Assembly (NCBI RefSeq): GCF_030369675.1
Contig: NZ_CP128477.1
Span: forward strand, 3,800,501-3,864,500
DNA length: 64,000 nt
From: Peteryoungia algae
Lineage (GTDB): Bacteria; Pseudomonadota; Alphaproteobacteria; Rhizobiales; Rhizobiaceae
Direction of reading: 5' to 3'
Shown: positions 30,817 through 39,199 of the stretch, piece by piece
Layout: the number at the start of each line of letters is the position of its first letter
Numbering within the stretch: position 1 is the stretch's first letter
Notes under the pieces: model-generated
Told to the model about the DNA's origin: nothing
Database searches by the model: none
The model's input: the letters and a program-made list of their open reading frames with translations, nothing else
Position numbers and translations under genes: made by a program

Positions 30817-31989
30817 ATGTTCGACAAGCTTGCCTCCCAGCCCAACGACCCTCTGCTTGCCTTGATCGGGCTCTACAACGCCGATCAGCGAGCGGACAAG
30901 ATCGACCTCGGAGTCGGGGTCTATCGTGACGATATGGGCCGAACGCCGATCCTCCGCTCGGTCAAGGCGGCGGAAAGGGAGCTGCTGGAGAAGCAGGAGA
31001 GCAAGTCCTATGTTGCGCCGGAAGGCGACCGCGTGTTTCTGGAGCTGCTTTGGGATCTCGTCGGTGGCAAGGGTCATGGCAGGTTCGCAGCCGGCGTCCA
31101 GACGCCCGGCGGTTCGGGAGCGCTTCGCCTCGCATCGGAACTCATTGCCCGCGCTGGCAGCGGCCGTATCCATCTCGGTCTTCCGAGCTGGCCCAACCAT
31201 GCCGGAATCTTCGGCGCGACCGGCCTGAACGTGGAAACCTATCCCTATTTCGACGTGCCGACCCAGGATGTACGCTTTGCCAGCATGATGAAGGCTCTGA
31301 GCAGCGCGCCGCGCGGTGATGCCGTCCTCATCCATGCCAGCTGCCACAACCCGACCGGCGCGGGACTCACGCCTGCGCAGTGGGAAGAACTGGCCGCCGT
31401 GATTGCAGAGCGACGTCTCGTGCCCCTGATCGATTCCGCCTATCAGGGATTTGGCGCGGGCATCGAGGAAGACGTGGCCGGACTGCGCACCATCATCGCG
31501 GCGGCGCCGGAAGCGCTGGTTGCCGTCTCCTGCTCGAAGTCCTTCGGCATCTACCGCGAGCGCACCGGCGCCATATTTGCAGTCTCCGAGACACAGGAGT
31601 CTGCGGACATCGCCCGCTCGAACCTGGTCACCATGGCCCGCACCAGCTATTCGATGCCGCCCGATCACGGCGCTGCGGTCGTCCGCACGATTCTCGCGAC
31701 CGAGAGCCTCCGACAGGACTGGATGGCCGAACTCAACGCGATGCGAGACCGTCTGAACGGCCTGCGCCGTGAGCTCGCGGCGGCACTTGGTGACGGTTGG
31801 CAACTGGCGCCGCAGATCGCCGAACAACAGGGTATGTTCTCGCTCCTGCCGCTCAAGGAAGCCGACGTCATGTCGCTGCGAAAGCATCATGGAATCTACA
31901 TGCCGACATCCGGTCGCATCAATATCGCGGGCCTGAAGAGTGCCGACATCCCGCGCGTTGCAACCGTGCTGAAACCACTTCTGGGCTGA
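30817..31989 (+). CDS. Aspartate/aromatic amino acid aminotransferase
   Basis: A 390-residue class I PLP enzyme of the AspC/TyrB group. It starts MFDKLASQPNDPLLALIGLYNAD and has IDLGVGVYRDDMGRTPIL. The HASCHNPTGAGLT cofactor region and DSAYQGFGAG are present, and the PLP Lys is Lys241 in SCSKSFGIYRERTGA. It transfers amino groups between 2-oxoglutarate and aspartate or aromatic amino acids. GAAGG lies 6 bases before the ATG. It is divergent from an Lrp-type regulator and followed after 4 bases by a YitT-type membrane gene, perhaps as an operon. Confidence 0.9.
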   Translation: MFDKLASQPNDPLLALIGLYNADQRADKIDLGVGVYRDDMGRTPILRSVKAAERELLEKQESKSYVAPEGDRVFLELLWDLVGGKGHGRFAAGVQTPGGSGALRLASELIARAGSGRIHLGLPSWPNHAGIFGATGLNVETYPYFDVPTQDVRFASMMKALSSAPRGDAVLIHASCHNPTGAGLTPAQWEELAAVIAERRLVPLIDSAYQGFGAGIEEDVAGLRTIIAAAPEALVAVSCSKSFGIYRERTGAIFAVSETQESADIARSNLVTMARTSYSMPPDHGAAVVRTILATESLRQDWMAELNAMRDRLNGLRRELAAALGDGWQLAPQIAEQQGMFSLLPLKEADVMSLRKHHGIYMPTSGRINIAGLKSADIPRVATVLKPLLG

Positions 31990-31993
31990 AATC

Positions 31994-32620
31994 ATGACCA
32001 CGACAACCGGAATCCAGGCGGGCGCCGAGCGCCATCGCCTCTATGAAGACGTGCTCGCAATGATCTCGGGCACCATGTTCGTCTCGCTGGGAACTCTGAT
32101 CTATACCGAAACCATGCTGACGGTCGGCTCGAGTGCGGGCCTAGCCCTGTTGCTGTCCTATGTCAGCGGCTGGGGCTTCGGCCTCATCTTCTTCGTCGTC
32201 AACCTGCCCTTCTACATCCTCGCTGTGAAACGCATGGGCTGGGCCTTCACGCTCCGCACCTTCACGGCCGTGGCACTGGTCTCCATCCTGTCGAAGCTGA
32301 ACAGTCAGTGGATTGATTTCTCCCATCTCGATCCCCTCTATGCGACCGTGATTGGTGGCGGCTTGATCGGAACGGGCTTGCTGATGCTGTTCCGGCATCG
32401 AACCGGCCTTGGCGGCATCAACATCCTGGCCATGTATCTCCAGGAGAGGACAGGCCTGCGCGCCGGATATTTCCAGCTCGGCGTGGATCTGACGATCCTC
32501 GCCGCAGCCTTCTTCGTTCTGCCGGCGGACCGGCTCGCCTTGTCCGTTCTGGGCGCTGCCATTGCCAATCTGATCCTGGCGATCAACCACAAGCCCGGTC
32601 GCTACGCGGGGCTGAGCTGA
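31994..32620 (+). CDS. YitT family membrane protein
   Basis: A 208-residue polytopic protein with about six hydrophobic helices, starting at ISGTMFVSLGTLIYTE and including GWGFGLIFFVVNLPFYILAVKRMGW and GGGLIGTGLLMLFRHRTGLGG, which mark the YitT (DUF161) family. The C-terminal DUF2179 domain found in Bacillus homologues is absent, as is usual in proteobacteria. The family's function is undetermined; export or transport has been proposed. It starts 4 bases after the aminotransferase, suggesting a link to amino acid handling, which is inference only. Confidence 0.85.
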   Translation: MTTTTGIQAGAERHRLYEDVLAMISGTMFVSLGTLIYTETMLTVGSSAGLALLLSYVSGWGFGLIFFVVNLPFYILAVKRMGWAFTLRTFTAVALVSILSKLNSQWIDFSHLDPLYATVIGGGLIGTGLLMLFRHRTGLGGINILAMYLQERTGLRAGYFQLGVDLTILAAAFFVLPADRLALSVLGAAIANLILAINHKPGRYAGLS

Positions 32621-32636
32621 GGTGGAGACCTCTGGT

Positions 32637-33389
32637 CTATGCCAGAGCCGCGTCCACGATGACGAGAGGTCGGCCTTGCGTGCAGGCCTCGATGCGCGCA
32701 TCGACCCGATACACATCCCGAAGCAGGGAAGGGGTGATCACATCTGAAGTCGCACCGCTCGCGATCAATCGCCCATCTGCGACCACGAGCGCGTGTTCGC
32801 AGTAGCGCATGGCATGATTGAGATCATGCAGGGCGATCAGGACCGCGATCCCGCTCCGGCGTGCCAGATCGCGCGTAAACTGCAAGACTTCGACCTGCCG
32901 GAAAAGGTCGAGCGCCGACGTCGGTTCGTCCATCAGCAGAACCTCCGGCTTGCGCACGAGCGCCTGGGCGATGGCAACCAGCTGTCGCTGGCCACCGGAG
33001 AGCTCGCCGAGGTCGCGGAAGGCGAGGTCTGAAATCCTGAGCGAAGCCAGGATGCGGTCGATCTCCTCAAGCTCGCCATCGGCGACCTTCCAGCCAGATC
33101 CCTGCTTGGAGGCGAGCAGCACGCTTTCATAGACGGTAAGCACCGCATTGGCGCCGGTATCCTGCGGCATGTAACAGATCGGCCGAAGGCTTTCCTCGCC
33201 GGAGAGATGGACCACGCCGTCTCCGTTGAGCAGGCCCGCAATCCGCTTGAACAGCGTCGACTTGCCCGCAGCATTGGGGCCGATGACGGCTGTCAGCACG
33301 CCGCCTGCAATGTCTCCGGTGGTAATGTCGCTGAAGACGCGGTGGCGGCCATACTGTGCACCCACCGCTTCGAGCCTGAGGGCTACCAT
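32637..33389 (-). CDS. Iron-chelate ABC transporter ATPase (FecE/FepC-like)
   Basis: A 250-residue ATPase. Walker A is GPNAAGKST, the signature is LSGGQRQL, Walker B is VLLMDEPTSALDL and the switch His is in IALHDLNHAMRYCE, matching ATPases of siderophore, haem and cobalamin uptake. The gene overlaps the permease gene by 7 bases and is the last of three in the order binding protein - permease - ATPase. It drives import of the metal chelate across the inner membrane. Confidence 0.93.
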   Translation of the reverse strand: MVALRLEAVGAQYGRHRVFSDITTGDIAGGVLTAVIGPNAAGKSTLFKRIAGLLNGDGVVHLSGEESLRPICYMPQDTGANAVLTVYESVLLASKQGSGWKVADGELEEIDRILASLRISDLAFRDLGELSGGQRQLVAIAQALVRKPEVLLMDEPTSALDLFRQVEVLQFTRDLARRSGIAVLIALHDLNHAMRYCEHALVVADGRLIASGATSDVITPSLLRDVYRVDARIEACTQGRPLVIVDAALA

Positions 33390-34447
33390 GCGCGTCTCCT
33401 GTTGGTGAAAATCAGGGAGAAGAAGAAGGGCACCCCGACGAGTGCTGTGATCACGCCGATCGGCATGATCGCCCCGGGGATCAGCACCTTCGAGACCACG
33501 GACGTCACGGAAAGCAGCAGCGCGCCACAGAGAATGGAGCCGGGCAGGAAAAACCGCTGGTCTTCGCCGAGCAGCATGCGCGCGATATGCGGACCGACAA
33601 GTCCGATGAAGCCGATCGTGCCGACGAAGGAGACCGGGATGGCCGCCAGCAGGCTGACGAGCAGCATCGTCTGGAGCCTGAGCGAGCGGACGTTGACACC
33701 GAAGGAGGCGGCCTTGTCGTCACCAAGCCTCAGCGCCGTCAGGGCCCAGGCGCGGCGCGCAAACAGCGGAACGCTGAAGACGAGGACTGCGAATGTCACG
33801 GCCACCTTGCCCCAGGTCGCCTTGGTCAGTGAGCCCATGGTCCAGAAAACCACGGCCGCAAGGGCCTGTTCCGAGGCGAGATATTCGAGCAGTGACAGCA
33901 GCGCGTTGAAGGTGAAGACGAGCGCTATGCCGAGCAGCACGATGGTTTCCACGGTGACGCCCCGCATGGTCGACACACCATAGATGAAGAGAGAAGCGAG
34001 CATCGCCATCAGGAAGGCGTTGATCGGCACCATGTATTGCACGGCCGCCGGAAAGACGGCGACACCGGCGACCAGCCCGAGCGCCGCGCCAAAGCCGGCA
34101 GCTGCCGAAATGCCGAGCGTGAAGGGGGAGGCGAGCGGATTGGCAAGGATCGTCTGCATCTGCGCGCCAGCCAACGACAGGCATGCTCCGACGGTGACCG
34201 CCATCAGCGCGATCGGCATGCGGATGTCCCAGATCACCACACGCAACTGGTTCCCGGCTGAGGCAGGATCCCAGATCGTCGAGATGACCTCGGACAGCGT
34301 ATAGCGTGCGGGTCCAAAGGCCATGTCGACCGCAACCGACAGCACCAGGCAGAGTGAAAGCCCGGCGAGGATCGCCAGGCGTTTTGCCGTGAGGCTGCGA
34401 TAGGTGTCGCTTGAGGCCGGGTGGGCCGTTTCGACGGTGGTAGCCAT
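33383..34447 (-). CDS. Iron-chelate ABC transporter permease (FecCD family)
   Basis: A 354-residue protein with about ten transmembrane helices of the BtuC/FecCD family. It includes DIRMPIALMAVTVGACLSLAGAQMQTILANPLASPFTLGIS near the front and the C-terminal FVGTIGFIGLVGPHIARMLLGEDQRFFLPGS. It would form a homodimeric channel, since only one permease gene is present. AGGAAGA precedes the ATG. It lies 67 bases after the binding-protein gene and overlaps the ATPase gene. Confidence 0.94.
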   Translation of the reverse strand: MATTVETAHPASSDTYRSLTAKRLAILAGLSLCLVLSVAVDMAFGPARYTLSEVISTIWDPASAGNQLRVVIWDIRMPIALMAVTVGACLSLAGAQMQTILANPLASPFTLGISAAAGFGAALGLVAGVAVFPAAVQYMVPINAFLMAMLASLFIYGVSTMRGVTVETIVLLGIALVFTFNALLSLLEYLASEQALAAVVFWTMGSLTKATWGKVAVTFAVLVFSVPLFARRAWALTALRLGDDKAASFGVNVRSLRLQTMLLVSLLAAIPVSFVGTIGFIGLVGPHIARMLLGEDQRFFLPGSILCGALLLSVTSVVSKVLIPGAIMPIGVITALVGVPFFFSLIFTNRRRAW

Positions 34448-34514
34448 GAATTCTTCCTGTCTCTCACGCCCTTGAGCGCAGGCGGCCGGCGGTTGTCCGC
34501 CGGCCGGATCGGTA

Positions 34515-35654
34515 TCAGGAACCGGTCTTCACCGAGGCGAAGTAGCCGGGGTGATAATCGACCGGCAGGAAGCGCTCATGCATTTCCTTGAAAGTCGCGT
34601 CCGCGTCGAGGTCCTGAAACAGGTCCGGATGCAGCCACTTGGCAATCTGCTGCACGGCCACGAACTGGTAGGGGCTGTTGTAGAACTGGTGCCAGATGGC
34701 GTGCACATTGCCATCCGTCACCGCCTTGATGTCCGTGAAGCCGGGGCGTTTCATCAGTTCGGCGAGCTTGCGGGCGGCTTCCGCCTCATCGGCACCCGGG
34801 CCGACGCCGACCCACTTGCCGCTGGGTACATAGAGCTCCCAATTGGAGCCGGTCACGATGACCTGATCCGGGTTCGAGGCGATGATCTGCTCCGGATTGA
34901 CGGTCCCGAAGGTGCCCGGAATGAAGTCCTTCGCCATGTTCACGCCACCAGCGAGTTCGACCATCTTGCCGAAATTCTCGTTGCCGAAGGACATGCAGCA
35001 ATCGTCCGAATAGCCGCCGGCTCTTTCGATGAAAACGACCGGCTTCTTGAGGTCGGCCTGGTCGGCGAGGACGTCGGTGACGCGGGCGATCTGCGCGTCG
35101 TGAAACTTCACGAACTCCTCGGCGCGCTCTTCCTTGCCGAAGAGCTTGCCGATGATGCGCATGGAATCATCGGTGTGTTCCATCGGCTTTTCGCGGAAGT
35201 CGATATAGACGAGCGGAATACCGACGGCAGCAAGCTTCTCGATGTAGCCGCTCTCTTCCGTCGCGGATTTGGCTTCCGTGTTCATGATGATGACATCGGG
35301 TTTCAGCGCGACCGCCTGCTCGATATCGAAAGTGCCGTCCTTCATGCCGCCGAAGGTCGGGATCTTTTCCATCTCCGGATATTTCTTCAGGTAGATATTG
35401 TAGCCGTCGAGATCGGCCTTCTTGAAGTCGTCACGCCAGCCGATGACGCGGCCGAAGGGATTGTCGGTGTCGAGGGCCGCGGTGAAGTAGATTTGACGAC
35501 CTTCGCCCAGAATGACGCGCTCCACGGGAACGCTGACTTCCACCTCACGGCCGGCGATGTCCTTGATCTTGACCGTCTCGCCAGCCAGCGCGACGCCTGA
35601 AAAAAGGACGAGCGAAATCGCGGCGGCAGACGCCACCTTCTCCATCTTGAACAC
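34515..35654 (-). CDS. Iron-chelate periplasmic binding protein
   Basis: A 379-residue FecB/BtuF-type binding protein (helical-backbone class III). Signal peptide roughly residues 1-25 (VASAAAISLVLFSGVALA-GE). The mature part starts TVKIKDIAGREVEVSVPVERVILG; FDIEQAVALKPDVIIMN and EQIIASNPDQVIVTG are typical family segments. The GTG at 35654 is preferred over ATG 35645 because AGGAG lies 8 bases before it. It is the first gene of the transporter operon, 45 bases from an iron-responsive operator. The ligand may be a ferric siderophore or haem; the sequence alone does not decide. Confidence 0.9.
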   Translation of the reverse strand: MFKMEKVASAAAISLVLFSGVALAGETVKIKDIAGREVEVSVPVERVILGEGRQIYFTAALDTDNPFGRVIGWRDDFKKADLDGYNIYLKKYPEMEKIPTFGGMKDGTFDIEQAVALKPDVIIMNTEAKSATEESGYIEKLAAVGIPLVYIDFREKPMEHTDDSMRIIGKLFGKEERAEEFVKFHDAQIARVTDVLADQADLKKPVVFIERAGGYSDDCCMSFGNENFGKMVELAGGVNMAKDFIPGTFGTVNPEQIIASNPDQVIVTGSNWELYVPSGKWVGVGPGADEAEAARKLAELMKRPGFTDIKAVTDGNVHAIWHQFYNSPYQFVAVQQIAKWLHPDLFQDLDADATFKEMHERFLPVDYHPGYFASVKTGS

Positions 35655-35698
35655 GATCAGTTCTCCTGCTTGTGATTGTGGGGTGAACTATGATTTTA

Positions 35699-35713
35699 TG
35701 ACTTTAACAGTCA
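35699..35713. promoter_or_regulatory. Iron-responsive operator (RirA-type IRO box)
   Basis: TGACTTTAACAGTCA fits TGA-N9-TCA, the iron-responsive operator recognised by RirA in rhizobia. Its symmetry is TGAC-N7-GTCA. It lies 45 bases upstream of the iron-chelate binding-protein gene (minus strand) and 57 bases upstream of the methyltransferase gene (plus strand), and could control both. Confidence 0.65.
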
Positions 35714-35770
35714 AGAAATATCTTTTAGAAGTGTTCCAGCCTCATCGACCCGTTGCGAAAGATCCAGCCT

Positions 35771-36574
35771 ATGCAAGCCGTTAGCACCATTTCAAACCGT
35801 GACCTGCGCGATGAGATCAAGGCCTACTGGTCCCTCAGGGCCGAAACCTTCGACAGCCAGCCCGGTCACGAGATCTTCTCCGAAGACGAGAGGGCAGCCT
35901 GGCACGCGCTGTTGCGCAAGCACCTCGGTCCGGGAGAGGGGCGCGCTGCACTCGATCTCGCCTGTGGCACGGCTGTGATCTCCCATCTTCTGGATGATGT
36001 TGGTTTCAAGGTCACCGGACTGGATTGGGCCGAGCCCATGCTCGAACGGGCGCGCGCGAAGGCCAAGGCTCGTGGCCGCCAGATCCGTTTCCTGATGGGG
36101 GACGCCGAGAGGACCATGGAATCCGACGACACCTATGACGTGATCACAAACCGTCATCTCGTCTGGACCCTCGTCGATCCGCTTGCCTGCTTTCGCGAGT
36201 GGCACCGGGTGCTCAAAGCAGGCGGCAAGGTGCTGATCGTCGACGGCGACTTCGTCAACACGTCGATTCTGACCAGGCTCGTGAAGCGATTAACGGCCTT
36301 GGCCGGCCGTCTCGGTCTCGCCGGGGATGCGATGCATGGCGCACCGAATTCCGAGATGGCGGCGACGCATAGCAGCATTCTCTCTCGCGTGCATTTCTCC
36401 AACGGCGCGCATGCCGACGCTGTAGCGGCCCTGCTGAAGGAGGCCGGGTTCTCCAAGGTCACGATCGACCGGGACATGTCGGCGATCCACCGGGCGCAGC
36501 GCGAGAATTTCTCCTTCTTCAAGGGGCTCGAGCGGGCGACGCAGCACCGTTACGCCATTTGTGCCGAGAAGTGA
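35771..36574 (+). CDS. Class I SAM-dependent methyltransferase
   Basis: A 267-residue methyltransferase. Motif I is ALDLACGTAVISHLL, the acidic ribose-binding residue follows in VTGLDWAEPML, and motif II/III lies around YDVITNRHLVWTLVDPLACFREWHRVLKAGGKVLIVDGDF. The N-terminal LRDEIKAYWSLRAETFDSQPGH is shared by methyltransferases I have seen beside rhizobial iron transporters. ATG 35771 is the first start fitting this N-terminus. Its divergence from the iron-chelate transporter and the shared IRO box suggest a role in chelate modification or metal homeostasis. The substrate is unknown. A 238-base gap without a gene follows. Confidence 0.85.
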   Translation: MQAVSTISNRDLRDEIKAYWSLRAETFDSQPGHEIFSEDERAAWHALLRKHLGPGEGRAALDLACGTAVISHLLDDVGFKVTGLDWAEPMLERARAKAKARGRQIRFLMGDAERTMESDDTYDVITNRHLVWTLVDPLACFREWHRVLKAGGKVLIVDGDFVNTSILTRLVKRLTALAGRLGLAGDAMHGAPNSEMAATHSSILSRVHFSNGAHADAVAALLKEAGFSKVTIDRDMSAIHRAQRENFSFFKGLERATQHRYAICAEK

Positions 36575-36812
36575 CGGGGGCTTCTCCGTCCTCTAGGTCT
36601 GCGCAATCGTGGAGTTTTCTCCTCGCACCATCATCCTGACCGGCGCGCAATCGCCTCTCCCGGGTGCGCTGCAGTGTTTCGAGCCGCGGGATCCAGTCCC
36701 TCGTCGATAGTTCATGAAACTGACCGGGCCCTTCACAAGATTTTGCGGGTACCCCGTCGACTGCGGCTGCCTGGCGCGCTAAGCGGAATATGGACAACGG
36801 AGAGGGCAAGGC

Positions 36813-37727
36813 ATGGCACGGATCGCGTCGATAGGCGAATGCATGGGGGAGCTTTCGGAAACCGGTGCGCCCGGCACACTCGGCATGGGGTTTGCGGGCG
36901 ACACGCTGAACACCGCCTACTACCTGCGCCGGAGCCTGGGACCGGACTGGCAGATCGATTACGTCTCTGCGGTCGGTACGGACGGGCTTTCCGACCGGAT
37001 GGTGGAATTCATCAATGCTGAAGGCATTGGGACGGACCACATTCGCCGACTCGCCGACAAGACCATCGGGCTTTACTATATCACGCTCAAGGATGGGGAG
37101 CGCAGCTTCACCTATTGGCGCAACGACAGTGCAGCCAGACAGCTGGCCAGCGATCCCGCGGCCCTGATCCGCGCGCTTGATGGTGCCGATGTCGCCTATT
37201 GGTCTGGCATCACGCTGGGGATCCTGGCGAACCAGGATCGTATTGCGCTGATCGAGGCATTGCGCCAGTTCGCCGGGCGCGGCGGCACCGTCGTCTTCGA
37301 TCCCAACCTCAGGCCCCGTCTCTGGGAGAATGCCGAAATCATGCGCGGATGGATCCACCGCGCAGCAGCCATCAGCGACCTCTGCCTGCCGTCCTTCGAT
37401 GACGAAGCGACCTGGTTCGGCGACAGCGATCCCGCAGCCACAGTCAAACGCTATGTCGCTGAAGGCGCGCGGCGCGTGATCGTCAAGAATGGCGCAGGAG
37501 ACGTGACCTATCAGGGCGGTGATGGCGTGATAGGCACTCTGTCCATTCCAAAGGCCGAGCGGGTGGTGGACACGACGTCTGCCGGAGACAGCTTCAATGC
37601 GGGTTACCTCGCTGCCGAACTGCGCGGTGCGTCCACTCCGGATGCGATCACGGCGGGAGCACTGCTTGCGTCGAGGGTGATCGGCGCTCGCGGCGCACTG
37701 GTGGCGGATGCGGCCACAGGCGGATGA
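36813..37727 (+). CDS. kdgK: 2-dehydro-3-deoxygluconokinase (PfkB family)
   Basis: A 304-residue ribokinase/PfkB sugar kinase. The N-terminus MARIASIGECMGELSE and FAGDTLNTAYYLRR (sugar contacts) are of the KDG kinase type. SFTYWRNDSAAR is typical of KdgK, and the C-terminal PfkB signature DTTSAGDSFNAGYL carries the catalytic Asp. It phosphorylates 2-keto-3-deoxygluconate to KDPG, which enters the Entner-Doudoroff pathway. It converges on a small membrane-protein gene. Placement near a lactonase, a sugar ABC transporter and the uronate cluster fits sugar-acid catabolism. Confidence 0.88.
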   Translation: MARIASIGECMGELSETGAPGTLGMGFAGDTLNTAYYLRRSLGPDWQIDYVSAVGTDGLSDRMVEFINAEGIGTDHIRRLADKTIGLYYITLKDGERSFTYWRNDSAARQLASDPAALIRALDGADVAYWSGITLGILANQDRIALIEALRQFAGRGGTVVFDPNLRPRLWENAEIMRGWIHRAAAISDLCLPSFDDEATWFGDSDPAATVKRYVAEGARRVIVKNGAGDVTYQGGDGVIGTLSIPKAERVVDTTSAGDSFNAGYLAAELRGASTPDAITAGALLASRVIGARGALVADAATGG

Positions 37728-37753
37728 CGGCGGTGTAAGGAGGTTGAGACCGC

Positions 37754-37924
37754 TCAGGCGGGCGTGGCACCTGCGCCGAAGAAGGTGAAATAGCCCCAGG
37801 CAAGAAGGAATGCGGCAGCAATGCCGGCCCAGATCAGAATCCTGCGCGCCGTCAGGGAAAGTGCCTTCTTCGGCTTCGGCGGCTTGTTCTCCGGCGGACG
37901 CTCGAACTTGATGACGTTCGACAT
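37754..37924 (-). CDS. Small single-pass membrane protein, 56 residues
   Basis: MSNVIKFERPP at the start, then a Lys/Pro-rich stretch (ENKPPKPKKALSLTARR), one strong transmembrane helix (about residues 31-50, ILIWAGIAAAFLLAWGYFTFF) and a short tail. Positive residues before the helix predict an N-in topology. GAGAG lies about 9 bases ahead of the ATG. The charge pattern and the clean helix suggest a real gene. It lies 26 bases from convergent kdgK and downstream of the lactonase gene. Function unknown. Confidence 0.6.
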   Translation of the reverse strand: MSNVIKFERPPENKPPKPKKALSLTARRILIWAGIAAAFLLAWGYFTFFGAGATPA

Positions 37925-38266
37925 TCTGGGTTCTCTCATTCTGTCTGTCAGGCCTTCGTCTGGCTTCCTGCCATGATCGCGCAACGACCACAAGCGCCGC
38001 GTCTCCCTCATCCAACGAATGCCGCAATCAATCGCCCCCCGATCGCTCGGTGTTGGGCGCGGACGTCGTCTCCGGTGGTTTCTCGTCCGGCTCGGCTGCC
38101 ACTTTCGCGCCGGGACTTGCAGCTTCGCGCTGGCGACGGATACGGCCCAGTCTGACCGCCTGCCGGAGCACCCGCGTCATCGCCAGAAGGCGTGCCTATA
38201 CCGCGTCGAGGACGTAAGACTGCAGTTGGTGCCGGGCGAAGCGCAGCCGCCAATGCGAGATCCGAT
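37925..38266. other. 342-base gap with one doubtful 50-codon frame
   Basis: No firm gene is seen. On the minus strand a frame at 38180-38028 could encode a 50-residue peptide with a basic N-terminal helix (MTRVLRQAVRLGRIRRQREA) and an acidic, Pro/Thr-rich tail ending RSGGD. Its composition is protein-like, but it has no clear ribosome-binding site and no recognised family. It would lie between the lactonase gene and the 56-residue membrane protein gene. Overlapping frames on both strands look random. Confidence 0.3.
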
Positions 38267-39178
38267 TTAAGGCACCTGCGCCCCCCGCGTCGTGGTGTAG
38301 ATCGCATAAAGCGAGGTCGTCGCGGTGATGAACAGGCGGTTCTTGCGCGGCCCGCCGAAGGTCAGGTTGGCAACCGTCTGCGGCACCAGGATCTTGCCGA
38401 GCAGCGTGCCGTCGGGATGGAAGCAATGCACGCCGTCAGCAGCACTCGACCATAGGTTTCCTTCCACATCCGTCCGCATGCCGTCAGGAATGCCCTTGTC
38501 GATATGGGCAAAGACCCGCCCATGCGTCAGCCGTTTCCCATCCGTGACATCGAACACACGGATTTGGCGCGGCGCATCTGGCTTGTGGCTGGCGCCGGAA
38601 TCGGCGACGTAGAGCAGGCGCTCATCCGGCGAGAAGCAGAGACCATTCGGTTGCAGAAAATCGTCAACCATGACGGTGAGTTCGCCGGTGGCGGGATCAA
38701 GCCTGTAGACGTTGCGGCTCGCCTGCTCCTCATCGGCCTTGTAGCCCTCATAATCCGAGAGAATGCCGTAGGACGGGTCGCTGAACCAAATGCTGCCGTC
38801 CGATTTCACCACCACGTCGTTGGGAGAATTCAACCGCTTGCCGGCATGGCGGTCGGCGAGCGTCGTGATCGTGCCGTCGATCTCGGTGCGGATGACGCGG
38901 CGTCCGCCGTGTTCGCACGAGACGAGCCGTCCTTCCAGGTCGCGGGTGTTCCCGTTGATGAAATGTGACGGCGCGCGATAGACCGAGGTTCCACCGCCTT
39001 CGATCCAGCGTAGAACCCGCTTGTTCGGAATGTCGCTGAACAGCAGATAGCCGCCATCGGCGAACCAGACCGGCCCCTCGGCCCATCGGCAGCCCGTATA
39101 GAGCTCATCGAGGGCGGCGCTGGAAACAAGCAAATCGCAAAAGCGGGGGTCTCGGATTTCGTAAATCGGGTTTTCCAT
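38267..39178 (-). CDS. SMP-30/gluconolactonase family lactonase
   Basis: A 303-residue six-bladed beta-propeller. Metal-ligand candidates of the SMP-30 family are present: Glu in AEGPVWF, Asn/Asp in NSPNDVVV, and Asp in YVADSGASH. Other family segments are LFSDIPNKRVLRW and GNTRDLEGRLVSCEHGGRRV. It should hydrolyse a sugar lactone to the sugar acid. It begins 21 bases after the last permease gene of the ribose-type ABC transporter, so it is probably in the same operon, acting on an oxidised form of the imported sugar. Periplasmic or cytoplasmic: no signal peptide is seen, so cytoplasmic. Confidence 0.9.
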   Translation of the reverse strand: MENPIYEIRDPRFCDLLVSSAALDELYTGCRWAEGPVWFADGGYLLFSDIPNKRVLRWIEGGGTSVYRAPSHFINGNTRDLEGRLVSCEHGGRRVIRTEIDGTITTLADRHAGKRLNSPNDVVVKSDGSIWFSDPSYGILSDYEGYKADEEQASRNVYRLDPATGELTVMVDDFLQPNGLCFSPDERLLYVADSGASHKPDAPRQIRVFDVTDGKRLTHGRVFAHIDKGIPDGMRTDVEGNLWSSAADGVHCFHPDGTLLGKILVPQTVANLTFGGPRKNRLFITATTSLYAIYTTTRGAQVP

Positions 39179-39199
39179 GGGGGCAGTCCTGACATAGCT

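Noticed and set aside
36519..38027. A 502-codon minus-strand frame across kdgK
   Set aside because: It is a shadow of kdgK, runs through the small membrane protein gene in another frame, and has no family features.
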